A stretch of DNA of 31,093 bases from Neocallimastix lanati (nom. inval.). Lineage: Eukaryota; Neocallimastigomycota; Neocallimastigomycetes; Neocallimastigales; Neocallimastigaceae. Positions within the stretch are counted from its first letter, which is position 1. The number at the start of each line of letters is the position of its first letter. The stretch is from assembly GCA_016946835.1 (NCBI GenBank), contig JACVTC010000411.1, positions 1 through 31,093 on the forward strand. The letters are read 5' to 3'. The notes under the pieces are model-generated. The model did no database searches, had not been told where the DNA came from, and saw only the letters and a program-made list of their open reading frames with translations. The translations under genes and the position numbers were made by a program. This document shows positions 1 to 9,338 of the stretch, piece after piece.

Positions 1-43
1 AAATAAAAAAAAAAAATTTTTAAAAAAAAAAATAAAAAAATTT

Positions 44-54
44 AAAAAATAAAA
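44..54 (-). terminator. Pol III terminator T-run of tRNA-Trp
   Basis: On the minus strand the tRNA 3' end is followed after three bases by TTTT, one A, then six T. Runs of four or more T are the usual RNA polymerase III stop. The bases further downstream (1-43) are A/T homopolymer with nothing else recognisable. Confidence 0.7.
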
Positions 55-57
55 TTT

Positions 58-128
58 GGAGAGTGAGTGATTCGAACACCCAACCTTCCGCTCTGGAGGC
101 GGACGCGCTACCGTTGCGCCAACCCTCC
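58..128 (-). tRNA. tRNA-Trp (anticodon CCA), intronless
   Basis: The minus strand folds into a complete 71-nt cloverleaf. Acceptor GGAGGGT pairs with ACTCTCC (one G-U). The D stem is GCGC/GCGC with loop AACGGTA. The anticodon stem is TCCGC/GCGGA with loop CTCCAGA, giving anticodon CCA and reading UGG. The variable loop is AGGTT, and the T stem GGGTG/CACTC (one G-U) encloses TTCGAAT. There is no intron and no encoded CCA. It lies in inverse orientation to element A1, whose left end is 12 bp from the mature 5' end, so the retrotransposon occupies the place where Pol III initiation would be expected. The intact fold suggests a working gene, although its upstream flank has been replaced by retroelement DNA. 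Confidence 0.95.
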
Positions 129-136
129 TTCTGATT

Positions 137-140
137 TTAA
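137..140. repeat. Target-site duplication TTAA, left of A1
   Basis: TTAA immediately precedes the A1 5' LTR. The same four bases follow the A1 3' LTR (9335-9338) and follow element B (12411-12414). It lies at positions -9 to -12 relative to the mature tRNA-Trp 5' end. Confidence 0.65.
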
Positions 141-755
141 TGATGCATGTCCAGTAAAAATAATAGAAAATAATAGAAAAATTATTTAGAAAAATTATTA
201 ATATAAATATTTATTAAAAATTAATTTTATATAATGAATCTTAAAATATATTATTAATATATTATTAAAGATAATTTATTATTATTAATTATTAAAATAT
301 TAAATTAAATAATAATATTAAAAATATTAAAAGAATTGTTGATAATATAGTAAAATTAGTTATATTAATTATAACGGAGATTGAATGTTTAATTAAATTG
401 ATGTTAATATTAAAATAATTTTTAAATAATGTTAAACAATATGAATTAATAGTTATAAGTAAAAAGTTATGAATATTTATATTTATTAATTAATTTTAGT
501 GTTTCGATAAATAAAATTTATAAAATTAGTAAAAAATATAATTATGAAAATAATTTATAAATAAATATTTTCTTTTTTTTTAAGGAATAATAATAAAACA
601 TGTATTTTTTTTTTGATAAAATATAATAAATAAAATAATAAAAGATAAATAACTAAAAAGTAAATATAATTATTGTAATATAATATTCTTGGAGTAATTC
701 CCTTTTGCACAAACGCCCAACTAACATATACGGTATTTAATAAAATATCGTATCA
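141..755 (+). repeat. A1 5' LTR
   Basis: This is a 615-bp direct repeat matching 8716-9334 and, inverted, 24285-24900. It starts TGATGC and ends GTATCA, so the ends form a short imperfect inverted repeat with TG...CA termini. The last 75 bases (680-755) contain the U5 arm that pairs with the leader beyond the primer-binding site. Confidence 0.93.
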
Positions 756-796
756 AAAATGGTGGAGAATCCGGGCGTGCAAACCAAGAATATTAT
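680..796 (+). promoter_or_regulatory. A1 U5-leader stem enclosing the primer-binding site
   Basis: Three successive blocks at the end of the LTR are complementary to three successive blocks just after the primer-binding site. They are 680-692 with 784-796 (13 bp), 704-710 with 777-783 (7 bp, TTTGCAC/GTGCAAA), and 715-718 with 773-776 (GCCC/GGGC). Bulges of 11 and 4 nt lie only on the LTR side. The loop holds the LTR end and the primer-binding site. A stem of this type (U5-leader stem) controls reverse-transcription initiation in retroviruses; that role here is inferred by analogy. Confidence 0.75.
760..775 (+). promoter_or_regulatory. A1 primer-binding site
   Basis: TGGTGGAGAATCCGGG begins 4 nt after the 5' LTR. 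The leading TGG would pair with a tRNA CCA end, followed by a discriminator A and a 7-nt acceptor strand. It does not match the tRNA-Trp in this window. The cognate tRNA cannot be named from memory. The last three G may instead pair with U5. Confidence 0.65.
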
Positions 797-961
797 GAAA
801 TTTATATTTATATTGATATTTACTTTTTAAAAAATAAAGACAATTAAATAATTAATATTAAATTAAAATTAAATAATTAATTTTTTTATAATAGTAATAT
901 ATAAATTTATATAAAAAAAAAAAAAAAAAAAAAACACCTAAAATTATTATGATTATTATTA

Positions 962-1027
962 AATAATAATTAAAGGTAACTGGGAGTTCGAACCAGAATA
1001 AAAACGAATAAGTCTTTAATTATTATT
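962..1027 (+). promoter_or_regulatory. A1 leader hairpin 1
   Basis: An outer 14-bp stem (962-975 with 1014-1027, ending AATTAAAG/CTTTAATT) encloses an inner CTGG/CCAG stem (980-983 with 993-996) with TTCG in the loop. It is one of two copies offset by exactly 100 bp in the non-coding leader. A packaging, dimerisation or translation role is possible but not shown. Confidence 0.6.
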
Positions 1028-1066
1028 ATTAGTATAGTTAATTTTTTTTATTATCATCTTTATTAG

Positions 1067-1122
1067 TAATTAAAGACAACTGGGAATTCGGACCAGTATA
1101 AAAACGAATAAACCTTTAATTA
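1067..1122 (+). promoter_or_regulatory. A1 leader hairpin 2
   Basis: This is the second copy of the leader hairpin. The outer stem is TAATTAAAG/CTTTAATTA (1067-1075 with 1114-1122), and the inner stem is ACTGG/CCAGT (1079-1083 with 1093-1097) with TTCG in the loop. Every stem element lies exactly 100 bp after its partner in copy 1, while the DNA between the copies is unrelated AT-rich sequence. Confidence 0.6.
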
Positions 1123-1246
1123 AGAAATGATATTATAATAAAAAGTAGTAATAGTTTAGTATAAAAATTAATATTAAATAATATTTTATTAATAGTATAT
1201 GTGATAATATTTAGAAAAAAAAAAATAATAGATAATATTTTAATAA

Positions 1247-1625
1247 TAATAATAAATAATATTTTAGTAATAATTAATAATAAAATAATATATTTTAGTA
1301 ATAGTGAATTAAGTAATAATTAATAATAATAAATAATATTTTAGTAATAGTGAATTAAGTAATAATTAATAATAATAAATAATATTTTAGTAATAGTAAT
1401 ATTTTAGTAATAGTGTATAAAATAATAATAATAATAATAATTAAATGATATTTTAGTAATAGTGAATAATAATAATTAATAATAATAAATAATATTTTAG
1501 TAATAGTGAATTAAGTAATAATTAATAATAATAAATAATATTTTAGTAATAGTGAATTAATAATTAATAATAATAAATAATATTTTAATAATAGTAATAT
1601 TTTAGTAATAGTATATAAAATAAGA

Positions 1626-1640
<15 letters not shown>
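1247..1640. repeat. AT-rich minisatellite in A1 leader
   Basis: A unit of about 45 bp built from AATATTTTAGTAATAGTG followed by AATTAAGTAATAATTAATAA is repeated about six times with length variation. It grades into AAT trinucleotide repeats before gag. It lies in the untranslated leader; apparent reading frames on the other strand are only leucine-rich repeat translation. Confidence 0.75.
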
Positions 1641-1656
<16 letters not shown>

Positions 1657-1758
1657 GTAATAATAATAACAATAATAATAACAATAATAAAAATAACATT
1701 ATTATACTCGTAAAAGTATATAAGAATATAATTTCAAATTAAAATAATAATTAGATAA

Positions 1759-3066
1759 ATGGCGGACGCTTCGAAAATTAGAAGAGACTTACCATACTTA
1801 GCAAATTATGGTAAGGACATAGATTCTTGGATAGAAGATTTCAAAAATGTTATGGAAATTTACAACATCGAGGAACCAAACAGAATTTTTATTTGGGTAA
1901 AGAACGCAGTAGAGGCTGACATAAAAAACCTTTTAAAATCTTTATGTACTACAAGAAATAATGTTAAAAGGTTTCCCTCATATAAAGAAATCCAGAGAGC
2001 CATTGAAGATTATTTAGAAATTACTCAAAATGATAAGTGTTCAATTTTAAAGGCCTTAAAAATAAAAAGAAATGAAACAATTAAAGGATTTAATTATAAT
2101 TATTTAACTCTTTATCATCGACTTGACTTGGAATATAAAAAATTAATATGTGTCGATGATTATTTAAATGCTATACATGATAGGGTATATGTACATTCTC
2201 AAGTAATTTTGGCCAACTGTAAAACATTAACAGAAGCGTTCGAAGTAGCAGAACGTGCAGAAAAAGCTGAAGTACGAACTATAACAAACAAAAATTCTCA
2301 GAATGTTATGGTATATCAAAACAACATAAATAAAAATAATAACAATTTATTAAATCATCCAATTTATAGGAGCTTAAGAGAACATGGAAATAATTTAGAT
2401 AATTCATATCAAGCGTCATCATATGTTATGGGTTATATAAATGAAAACTCCACCAATAATAGAATGTTTACACCAGGTAGATATAGTAACAATAAAAATA
2501 AAAGTTTTAATAATAATAATAATTATTATCACGGAGTAGAACAAATTCAACAAAATAATACTTATGATACAAGAAGATTCTATAATAACTACGAACCAAA
2601 AGCTAGAAAATCAGTTATGTGTTACTCATGTAAACAAGTAGGACATAAAGCTTATGAATGTCCTAATAATAAAAATAATGGTAGTAATAGAAATAATAAT
2701 CTTTATAATATGAATAATAATGATATGGGTAATAATTATAATAATAATTTTGATTATAATAATAATAGTAATAAATATAACAATTATTATAATAATAGTA
2801 ATAAAAATGGCTACAATAATTCTTTTAATGGTAGTAATTATTACTTTAATAAAAATAATAAATTTACTGGAAATAATATTGCTAATAGAAATAATCATAA
2901 TTTTAATGAGAATAATATTCCCACTGGAAATAATAATTTTAATAGAAATTCTAATGGAATAAATCAGGATATTAATACTACTAGTTCAAATATTAATAGT
3001 AATTTCAAAGCTAATGTAAATAATAATAATAATAATAATGGAGATAGCTTTAATAATTTAAACTAA
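1759..3066 (+). CDS. gag: A1 Gag polyprotein
   Basis: This is a 435-residue Gag. Residues 1 to about 180 look like a Ty3/gypsy capsid region (DIDSWIEDF near residue 20, a helical core, and LYHRLDLEYKK near residue 120). A single CCHC zinc knuckle CYSCKQVGHKAYEC (CX2CX4HX4C) lies at residues 288-301 and should bind the genomic RNA. Before and after it the protein is asparagine-rich low complexity encoded by AAT/AAC repeats. The start ATG is the first in a frame that is fully open and has an A-rich context. The last codons are TTA AAC then TAA, which form the frameshift heptamer used to make Gag-Pol. The product should assemble into cytoplasmic virus-like particles. Confidence 0.92.
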   Translation: MADASKIRRDLPYLANYGKDIDSWIEDFKNVMEIYNIEEPNRIFIWVKNAVEADIKNLLKSLCTTRNNVKRFPSYKEIQRAIEDYLEITQNDKCSILKALKIKRNETIKGFNYNYLTLYHRLDLEYKKLICVDDYLNAIHDRVYVHSQVILANCKTLTEAFEVAERAEKAEVRTITNKNSQNVMVYQNNINKNNNNLLNHPIYRSLREHGNNLDNSYQASSYVMGYINENSTNNRMFTPGRYSNNKNKSFNNNNNYYHGVEQIQQNNTYDTRRFYNNYEPKARKSVMCYSCKQVGHKAYECPNNKNNGSNRNNNLYNMNNNDMGNNYNNNFDYNNNSNKYNNYYNNSNKNGYNNSFNGSNYYFNKNNKFTGNNIANRNNHNFNENNIPTGNNNFNRNSNGINQDINTTSSNINSNFKANVNNNNNNNGDSFNNLN

Positions 3067-3092
3067 ATAATGGGAGAAGGACAACTCCCGTT
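3057..3092 (+). promoter_or_regulatory. A1 -1 ribosomal frameshift signal
   Basis: T TTA AAC (3057-3063) is a canonical X XXY YYZ heptamer in the Gag frame, directly followed by the Gag stop TAA (3064-3066). Eight nucleotides later GGGAG (3072-3076) pairs with CTCCC (3085-3089) around an 8-nt loop. The stem can extend outward through a T-G and two A-T pairs to 3069-3092. Slipping back one base enters a frame that is open without interruption through to the Pol stop at 8543. Element C has the same heptamer, spacing and GGGAG stem. Confidence 0.85.
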
Positions 3093-6000
3093 AACCAAAC
3101 CAAACTTCAAACTTATAATAAAAATAATAGTATTAATGAAGAATATGTAAATTTAACATACTCTCCCAAGTTAAATAATAATACTATGAAAACAAAAAAT
3201 AATTATAATAATACTAATGATAATAATTTACATAATAATAATAATAATAATAACTTACATAATAATAATAATAATAATAATAATTCATATAATGCTAGTG
3301 CAACTTCAAATAATGATGTAATAAATAATGGATATCCTTATAATGATAATTCACATAATTATGATATAAACAATAATTATTTAAATAAGAATAATAAAAT
3401 AAATTATACAAACAGTTTATTTGATGATAATCATACAAGTATTGATAATATTTATTCCAATAATAATAATAATAATAACTTAAATAATATAGAATATCTT
3501 AGTAAGAATACTAGTAACGGTTATAAATTAAATAATAGTAATCATAACAACATCTATGAAAATGACACTATTAATAAACAAGTTAACAATGATGTTAATA
3601 TAAATAATACTTATAAAAATAATAATGATGATCAAAGTAACAATGAAATTGATTTAAATAGAATTTCTATAAATGATAATGAAAAGAAAATTAATAATGA
3701 ACCTAATTCAAATAATATTTATAATAATTTTGATAATTACCATAATGAGGAAATTATCGCTGTTGCCCAAAAGAAAGGTAAAAATAATTCAATAAAAATC
3801 TCCCCATATACCAAAGAAATAAAGAAAAAGCTTATAGATAATCCAGTTCCAATTATTACAAATGCTATGAAGAAAAATACTATTATGAAAAGAAAATTAA
3901 ACGTTAATAAATTAGCAACTACAGGAACACCTGATATGATAATAGATGAGGGAGGAACGAATGTCAAACTATCAACAGAAAAAGAAGAAGGTAAAGAATT
4001 TAAAGAAAATAAAGATCATAAAAATGTTACTTTCAATGAATCTATTGAAATTTTTGAGGATTCACAACCACCAACTAATCAAACAATAACTAATAATAAT
4101 ACAAATAAATTAGAATATTTGGATCTTTCTTATATCAATCAACCAAATATTAGAAATGTAAAAAAAGCGAATAAATTGAATAAAATAAATGAAATGCTGA
4201 GCAGTAACAAAGATGATATACCCATCAATGTTAAAAGTTATTCCAAGCCAGAGAAACACATAAAAATGATGGAAGATTTTAATGAATTTAAAATTAAGGA
4301 CTTTATCAAGGAAGTAGCATCAACCGAAGTCATAACGAAGTTAGTATATTTGTTAGACCTGTTTCCAAAGTTCAGGTCAGAATTTACAAAAGCATTAAAA
4401 TTAACCGAAGGAAAAGAGAAAATAAAGAAAAATTTGAATACATCTTTAATAAATGTAATGACAATTATAAGCCAACATAAAGTGATTAAAGTTAAAGGCA
4501 CTGTGGATAAGAAACCAGCTGAAATTTTCTTGGACTCGTGTGCTAGCGTTAATTTGATTACCACTACGGCTTTAAAAAAATTTAAAATTAATAAAAATCC
4601 TATTGGGAGAATATCCGAAAAAATTTTTCAGGTATATTCCAACAATTCAACTTGTTCAGATATTTATGAACTAAAAATATCTATTGGAAATTACACTTTT
4701 ATCGATTACTTTAGGAAAATTGATAAGGATGATATCTTTGATATATTAATAGGTATTGACACACTTAAACGAAATAGATTTGATATAAATTTAGTTAATG
4801 ATACCTTATATCATATTGATGAAAATAATAATCCTATAGAATTAGCTTCTTTATTTTATGATGTTAGCTTGAGTCCTTCTGAAAGTACAAATAGAATTAA
4901 TGACGAAGAAAATAATATGAATAAGGAGAATAATATAAATAATAATTCTTCTGAAGAGAATGATGAGGATTCTGAAACTAGTTGGAGTGACAATGATAAT
5001 AATAATGATAATAATAATATACTTTTTACATATGCTAAATCAGAGTTACCTAATATTAACATAAATAATTTTAATGTAAAATTACCTTTCTTTAATAGTG
5101 TCGACATCGATAAAGAAAATAATATCAAAATAAAAACGAATAATAATAAGAATGATGATAAAATTGACAATTATAAAATAAATGATCATAAAATTAATTC
5201 TAAAGTTACAAACAATATAAATCCCATACTACATTCTAAACTTCCATCAAAAATCGATTCTGATCAAAACGGCAATAACAAATTAAATAGTAATTATAAA
5301 TTAGTAGATAGAAATATTGAAAGGAAAGAATATAAGAATAAAACGGTTGATATTACAACACAATTGATTCCATCTCTTTTATTAATAACTAATGAAGTAC
5401 TACATAATGAAAACGAGGTTTGCACAGACGACACAATATCTAAACTGGAAATGATTCACTCTATTGTAAAAAAATTACTAGAAAATTTGAAAGCTGATGT
5501 AGAAAAATTATTTTTAAATTATACTAGTGTTCTTGCACTGAAAACTGACGATTTGGGTTCGTCAAAGCTATATCCTCATAGAATTAATTTAATACCAGGA
5601 ACAACACCTATTAAACAGAGGGCCTACCGTATTTCAAAAGTGCAAGCTGATGCACTTAAAAAGGAATTAATTAAACTTATAAATAATAACTTAATTGTCC
5701 CTTCTAGTTCTCCTTGGTCTTCTCCTGTAGTACTGGTACCGAAAAAGAATGGTCAAGTGAGAATGTGTGTTGACTACAGGAAGATTAATAATTGTACATT
5801 AAAGGACGCTTATGCACTTCCTTTAATAGATGATATACTTTACTATGTTAGCGGTGATATTTCTATTTTGTCTACTATTGATCTCTTCTCAGGGTACCAT
5901 CAGATTCCTATGCATTCTGATGATAAAGATATCACTTGCTTTACGACCATTTACGGAAACTTTAATTTTGAAGTTATGCCTTTTGGACTATGCAACGCTC

Positions 6001-8538
6001 CCGCTACTTTTCAAAGGGAGATGAACAGAATATTTTTTGATTTAATCGGAGTATGTGTTTTTATTTACATAGATGACTTAGTTATTTATTCTCCTTCATT
6101 AGATCAACACATCAAAGACCTAGAAAAAGTATTCCTCATTCTTGCTAATAATAGATTAAAAGTGAATTTTGAAAAATGTGATTTCTTTAAAGAAGAAGTT
6201 GAGCTCCTTGGTCATACTCTTTCTACTAAGGGTATAAAACCTATGAATTCTAAAATAAAAGTTATTGCTAATTGGTTACCTCCTTCTAATTTAAAACAGT
6301 TACGTTCTTTCTTAGGGGCAATTGGATATTACCGGAAATTCATTAGCCATTTTGCCCAAATTGCTAAACCTTTATATGATTTAACAAAAAAGAATGTTCC
6401 TTTTGTTTGGTCTACCGAATCTAATAATGCATTTGAATTTTTAAAAATTCGTCTTATTAATGCACCTATATTGTCACCTCCAAATTTTGATAAACCATTT
6501 ATTGTTCGTTCAGATGCATCTAAATCAGGAATTGGCGGGGTACTACTTCAGTTAGACGATGACAACATTGAGAAGCCATTATATTATGAAAGTAGGACAC
6601 TTTCCAATTCTGAAATCAATTATAGCATTACAGAACTTGAGGGGCTTGCCGCATTTTACTGTGTCATGAAATTTAAACCTTTTCTCACTGGTAATAGTTT
6701 TGAGACAATTCTTTATACCGATCATAAGCCTTTAGTTTACATATTTAAAAATAAAGAACCTTCTTCAGCAAGGCATGTCAAATGGATAACTGAGTTCAGT
6801 ATTTTAAAAATTAAAGTGTTATATGAAGAGGGGAGGAGGAATGTAGTTGCTGATGCACTATCTAGATTACATTCTAACAATGAAAAATATATAATCAAAA
6901 ATATAAAAAATGATGATAAACATATAAAAAATAAAAATAAAAGAAATAATATAAAAAATTATAATAAAGATGTATTCAACCAAGTTATAAATAATGAAAT
7001 TCAAAATTGTGAAATTAAAAATAATGAAGAAATTAGAAATAAGAAAAATACTAAAATTAATAAAATAAAAGAGTTAGTGGATGAAATTAAGATCAATAGT
7101 AATAATGAAAATTACAAAATGGAATATGAGGAAATTAAAAATAATGTAAATAACATTAATAAGTTTAATAAGTTTAATAATAAATTACATAATAATAATA
7201 GTGAAAATAATGGAGTGGAAAATAAATTGAATGTGAATTATATGGTATTTCAAACTGAAGAAAATAATAAACATAGTTTTAATAATAATGATAATAATAA
7301 TAATAATATTAATCATGTTAATACTAATAATAATGATATTGATGATAGTACTGAAATACTAAATGATTTCTATAAAAAAATAATAAACCAGAAATTTGTA
7401 TTAATTGATGGAGTTCAGTATTATAAAGATAATAATGAATTAAGAAAAGTAATATTTAATGATAATGAAAAATGGGAACTTATTAGTAAAGCTCATTGTT
7501 TAGGACATGAAGGTAACTTTAAAACCTACCATCGTTTGAAAAGGAACTATTATTGGATAGGAATGAATAAGGATATCAGATTATTTATTAAATCTTGTCA
7601 TGTATGTCAATTATGTAAACCACAACCACCGAATGTATTTACAGAAGATTTAGCTACACCCCCAGGTCTACCTTTTACTCGGGTAGGATTGGATTTAGTT
7701 GGACCCTTATACGAATCTTTCAGAGGTAATAAATATATAATAGTACTTGTAGATTATTTAACAAAATGGGTGGAAGCTGAAGCATTAGCCAAAACAGAAT
7801 CAGAAGATGTCATTAGATTTTTAAATAATATATTTTCAAGACACGGGATTCCAGAGATATTAATTACTGATAATGGCCCGCAATTCATATCTGATAAAAC
7901 AAAAGCTTTCCTAGATTTAAATGATGTCTATGTACATTATATTAGTACTTATCATCCTGCTTCTAACGGAGAAGTTGAAAACAGGAATAGAGAAATAGTC
8001 AAATATATTAGAATTCTTAAAAGCCAATTTAAAGAATTAAGTAAACAAAATCAAGAATGGGATGATATTTTACCTAGTGCACTTTGGGCTTTAAGAACAA
8101 CAAAAAATGAAGTTACTAAATTTAGTAGTTTCGAATTACTCTATGGTAGGAAAGACTTACAACCATTTGAATTAGCAATTAATATTGACAAAAGATTTCC
8201 TGAAGAATCAGAAGAAGAATATTTTGTTCGAAAATTTATTAATCACCATAATTGGATTTCTGAAGCAATCAAAAATATTGAAACTGCAAATGAATTATGG
8301 AAAGATAGGAGAAGACAGATTAAAAGATTAAGAAGTGAATTCAAACCAGGAGACCTAGTTTTAGTTAGAAATTTCAATCGAAGGAAACTAGACCCTTATT
8401 ATATCGGACCATTAAAAATAGTTAAACAGCAATTTAATACTGTCACAGTATGTGATCCTTATACGAACGAAATTGCAGAGAGAAACATTCATCTAAAAAA
8501 TGTAATTCCATATATTAGTAATTTCCTAAATTATAATC

Positions 8539-8543
<5 letters not shown>
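3063..8543 (+). CDS. pol: A1 Pol polyprotein (as Gag-Pol by -1 frameshift)
   Basis: The frame is open from the slippery site to the stop (1826 residues). The first in-frame ATG is at 3186. The N-terminal ~400 residues are asparagine-rich. The protease has an active-site triad written DSC (4533-4541), not the usual DSG/DTG. Reverse transcriptase has WSSPVVLVPKKNG and catalytic YIDD (6066-6077). RNase H follows (SDAS near 6507, TDHKPL near 6716, VVADALSR near 6844). About 150 residues of asparagine/lysine-rich linker (roughly 6870-7370) separate it from integrase, which has an HHCC finger (about 7491-7613) and D,D-35-E at 7692, 7869 and 7977. A GPY/F-like segment (YYIGPLKIV, near 8397) is present and no chromodomain follows. 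The protein copies RNA to DNA in particles and inserts it into chromosomes. Confidence 0.93.
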
Positions 8544-8578
<35 letters not shown>

Positions 8579-8674
8579 GATATATATAAAAAATATAAAA
8601 AAAAAAAAATATAAAAAAAATATTATAAAATATATAATAGTATTATTAGTTTAATAAATATTTTAATATGCTTA
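8544..8674 (+). other. A1 3' untranslated AT-rich tract
   Basis: An A homopolymer of about 30 bases directly follows the Pol stop, then A/T sequence with ATATATA runs. A2 has the same tract with extra TATATA sequence. No gene is visible. Confidence 0.7.
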
Positions 8675-8697
8675 TAGACTTCAAGGGACGAAGTCTA
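8675..8697 (+). promoter_or_regulatory. A1 hairpin before the polypurine tract
   Basis: TAGACTTC (8675-8682) pairs perfectly with GAAGTCTA (8690-8697) around AAGGGAC, ending five bases before the polypurine tract. B and C have unrelated hairpins in the same place. Confidence 0.65.
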
Positions 8698-8701
8698 AGC
8701 T

Positions 8702-8715
8702 AAGTGGGGGCATCT
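8702..8715 (+). promoter_or_regulatory. A1 polypurine tract
   Basis: AAGTGGGGGCATCT abuts the 3' LTR and would prime plus-strand DNA synthesis. The core GGGGGCATC is shared by elements A, B and C. Confidence 0.8.
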
Positions 8716-9334
8716 TGATGCATGTCCAGTAAAAATAATAGAAAATAATAGAAAAATTATTTAGAAAAATTATTAATATAAATATTTATTAAAAATTAAT
8801 TTTATATAATGAATCTTAAAATATATTATTAATATATTATTAAAGACAATTTATTATTATTAATTATTAAAATATTAAATTAAATAATAATATTAAAAAT
8901 ATTAAAAGAATTGTTGATAATATAGTAAAATTAGTTATATTAATTATAACGGAGATTGAATGTTTAATTAAATGGATGTTAATATTAAAATAATTTTTAA
9001 ATAATGTTAAACAAGATGAATTAATAGTTATAAGTAAAAAGTTATGAATATTTATATTTATTAATTAATTTTAGTGTTTCGATAAATAAAATTTATAAAA
9101 TTAGTAAAAAATATAATTATGAAAATAATTTATAAATAAATATTTTCTTTTTTTTTAAGGAATAATAATAAAACATGTATTTTTTTTTTTTATGATAAAA
9201 TATAATAAATAAAATAATAAAAGATAAATAACTAAAAAGTAAATATAATTATTGTAATATAATATTCTTGGAGTAATTCCCTTTTGCACAAACGCCCAAC
9301 TAACATATACGGTATTTAATAAAATATCGTATCA
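8716..9334 (+). repeat. A1 3' LTR
   Basis: This 619-bp copy of the 141-755 repeat starts TGATGC and ends GTATCA. By eye it differs from the 5' LTR by about three substitutions (for example ATTGATG to ATGGATG) and a longer T run near 9181. It is followed directly by TTAA and then element B. Confidence 0.93.
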
Positions 9335-9338
9335 TTAA
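9335..9338. repeat. Shared TTAA between A1 and B
   Basis: Only these four bases separate the end of A1 from the start of B. They serve as the right duplication of A1 and the left duplication of B at once. Confidence 0.75.

Larger units (their letters stand above)
141..9334 (+). mobile_element. Element A1: complete Ty3/gypsy-type LTR retrotransposon
   Basis: This is a full-length element of about 9.2 kb. In order it has a 5' LTR, primer-binding site, a leader of about 1 kb with repeated hairpins and an AT minisatellite, gag, a -1 frameshift site, pol, an AT-rich 3' region with a hairpin, a polypurine tract and a 3' LTR. The Pol domain order (protease, reverse transcriptase, RNase H, integrase) is that of the Ty3/gypsy group. 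The two LTRs differ at only about three bases plus homopolymer length by eye, and both reading frames are open, so the copy is young and may be active. A 4-bp TTAA flanks both sides. A second copy in opposite orientation (A2) fills the right end of the window. Confidence 0.93.

Noticed and set aside
1511-1699. Leucine-rich minus-strand frame, and similar isoleucine-rich frames over gag
   Set aside because: They are translations of AAT/ATT repeats on the opposite strand or in a shifted frame of gag; no start context or domain.
3070-3150. ATG three bases after the A1 Gag stop as the start of Pol by re-initiation
   Set aside because: In A1 this ATG opens a frame of only about 26 codons and is not in the Pol frame. 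The longer frame from the same ATG in A2 (30581-30330) arises from the extra C and runs into repeat translation. The -1 frameshift explains both A and C.
8397-8543. Chromodomain at the end of integrase (chromovirus)
   Set aside because: After the GPY/F-like segment the protein ends within about 35 residues in A, with no chromodomain motif; the same holds for C.
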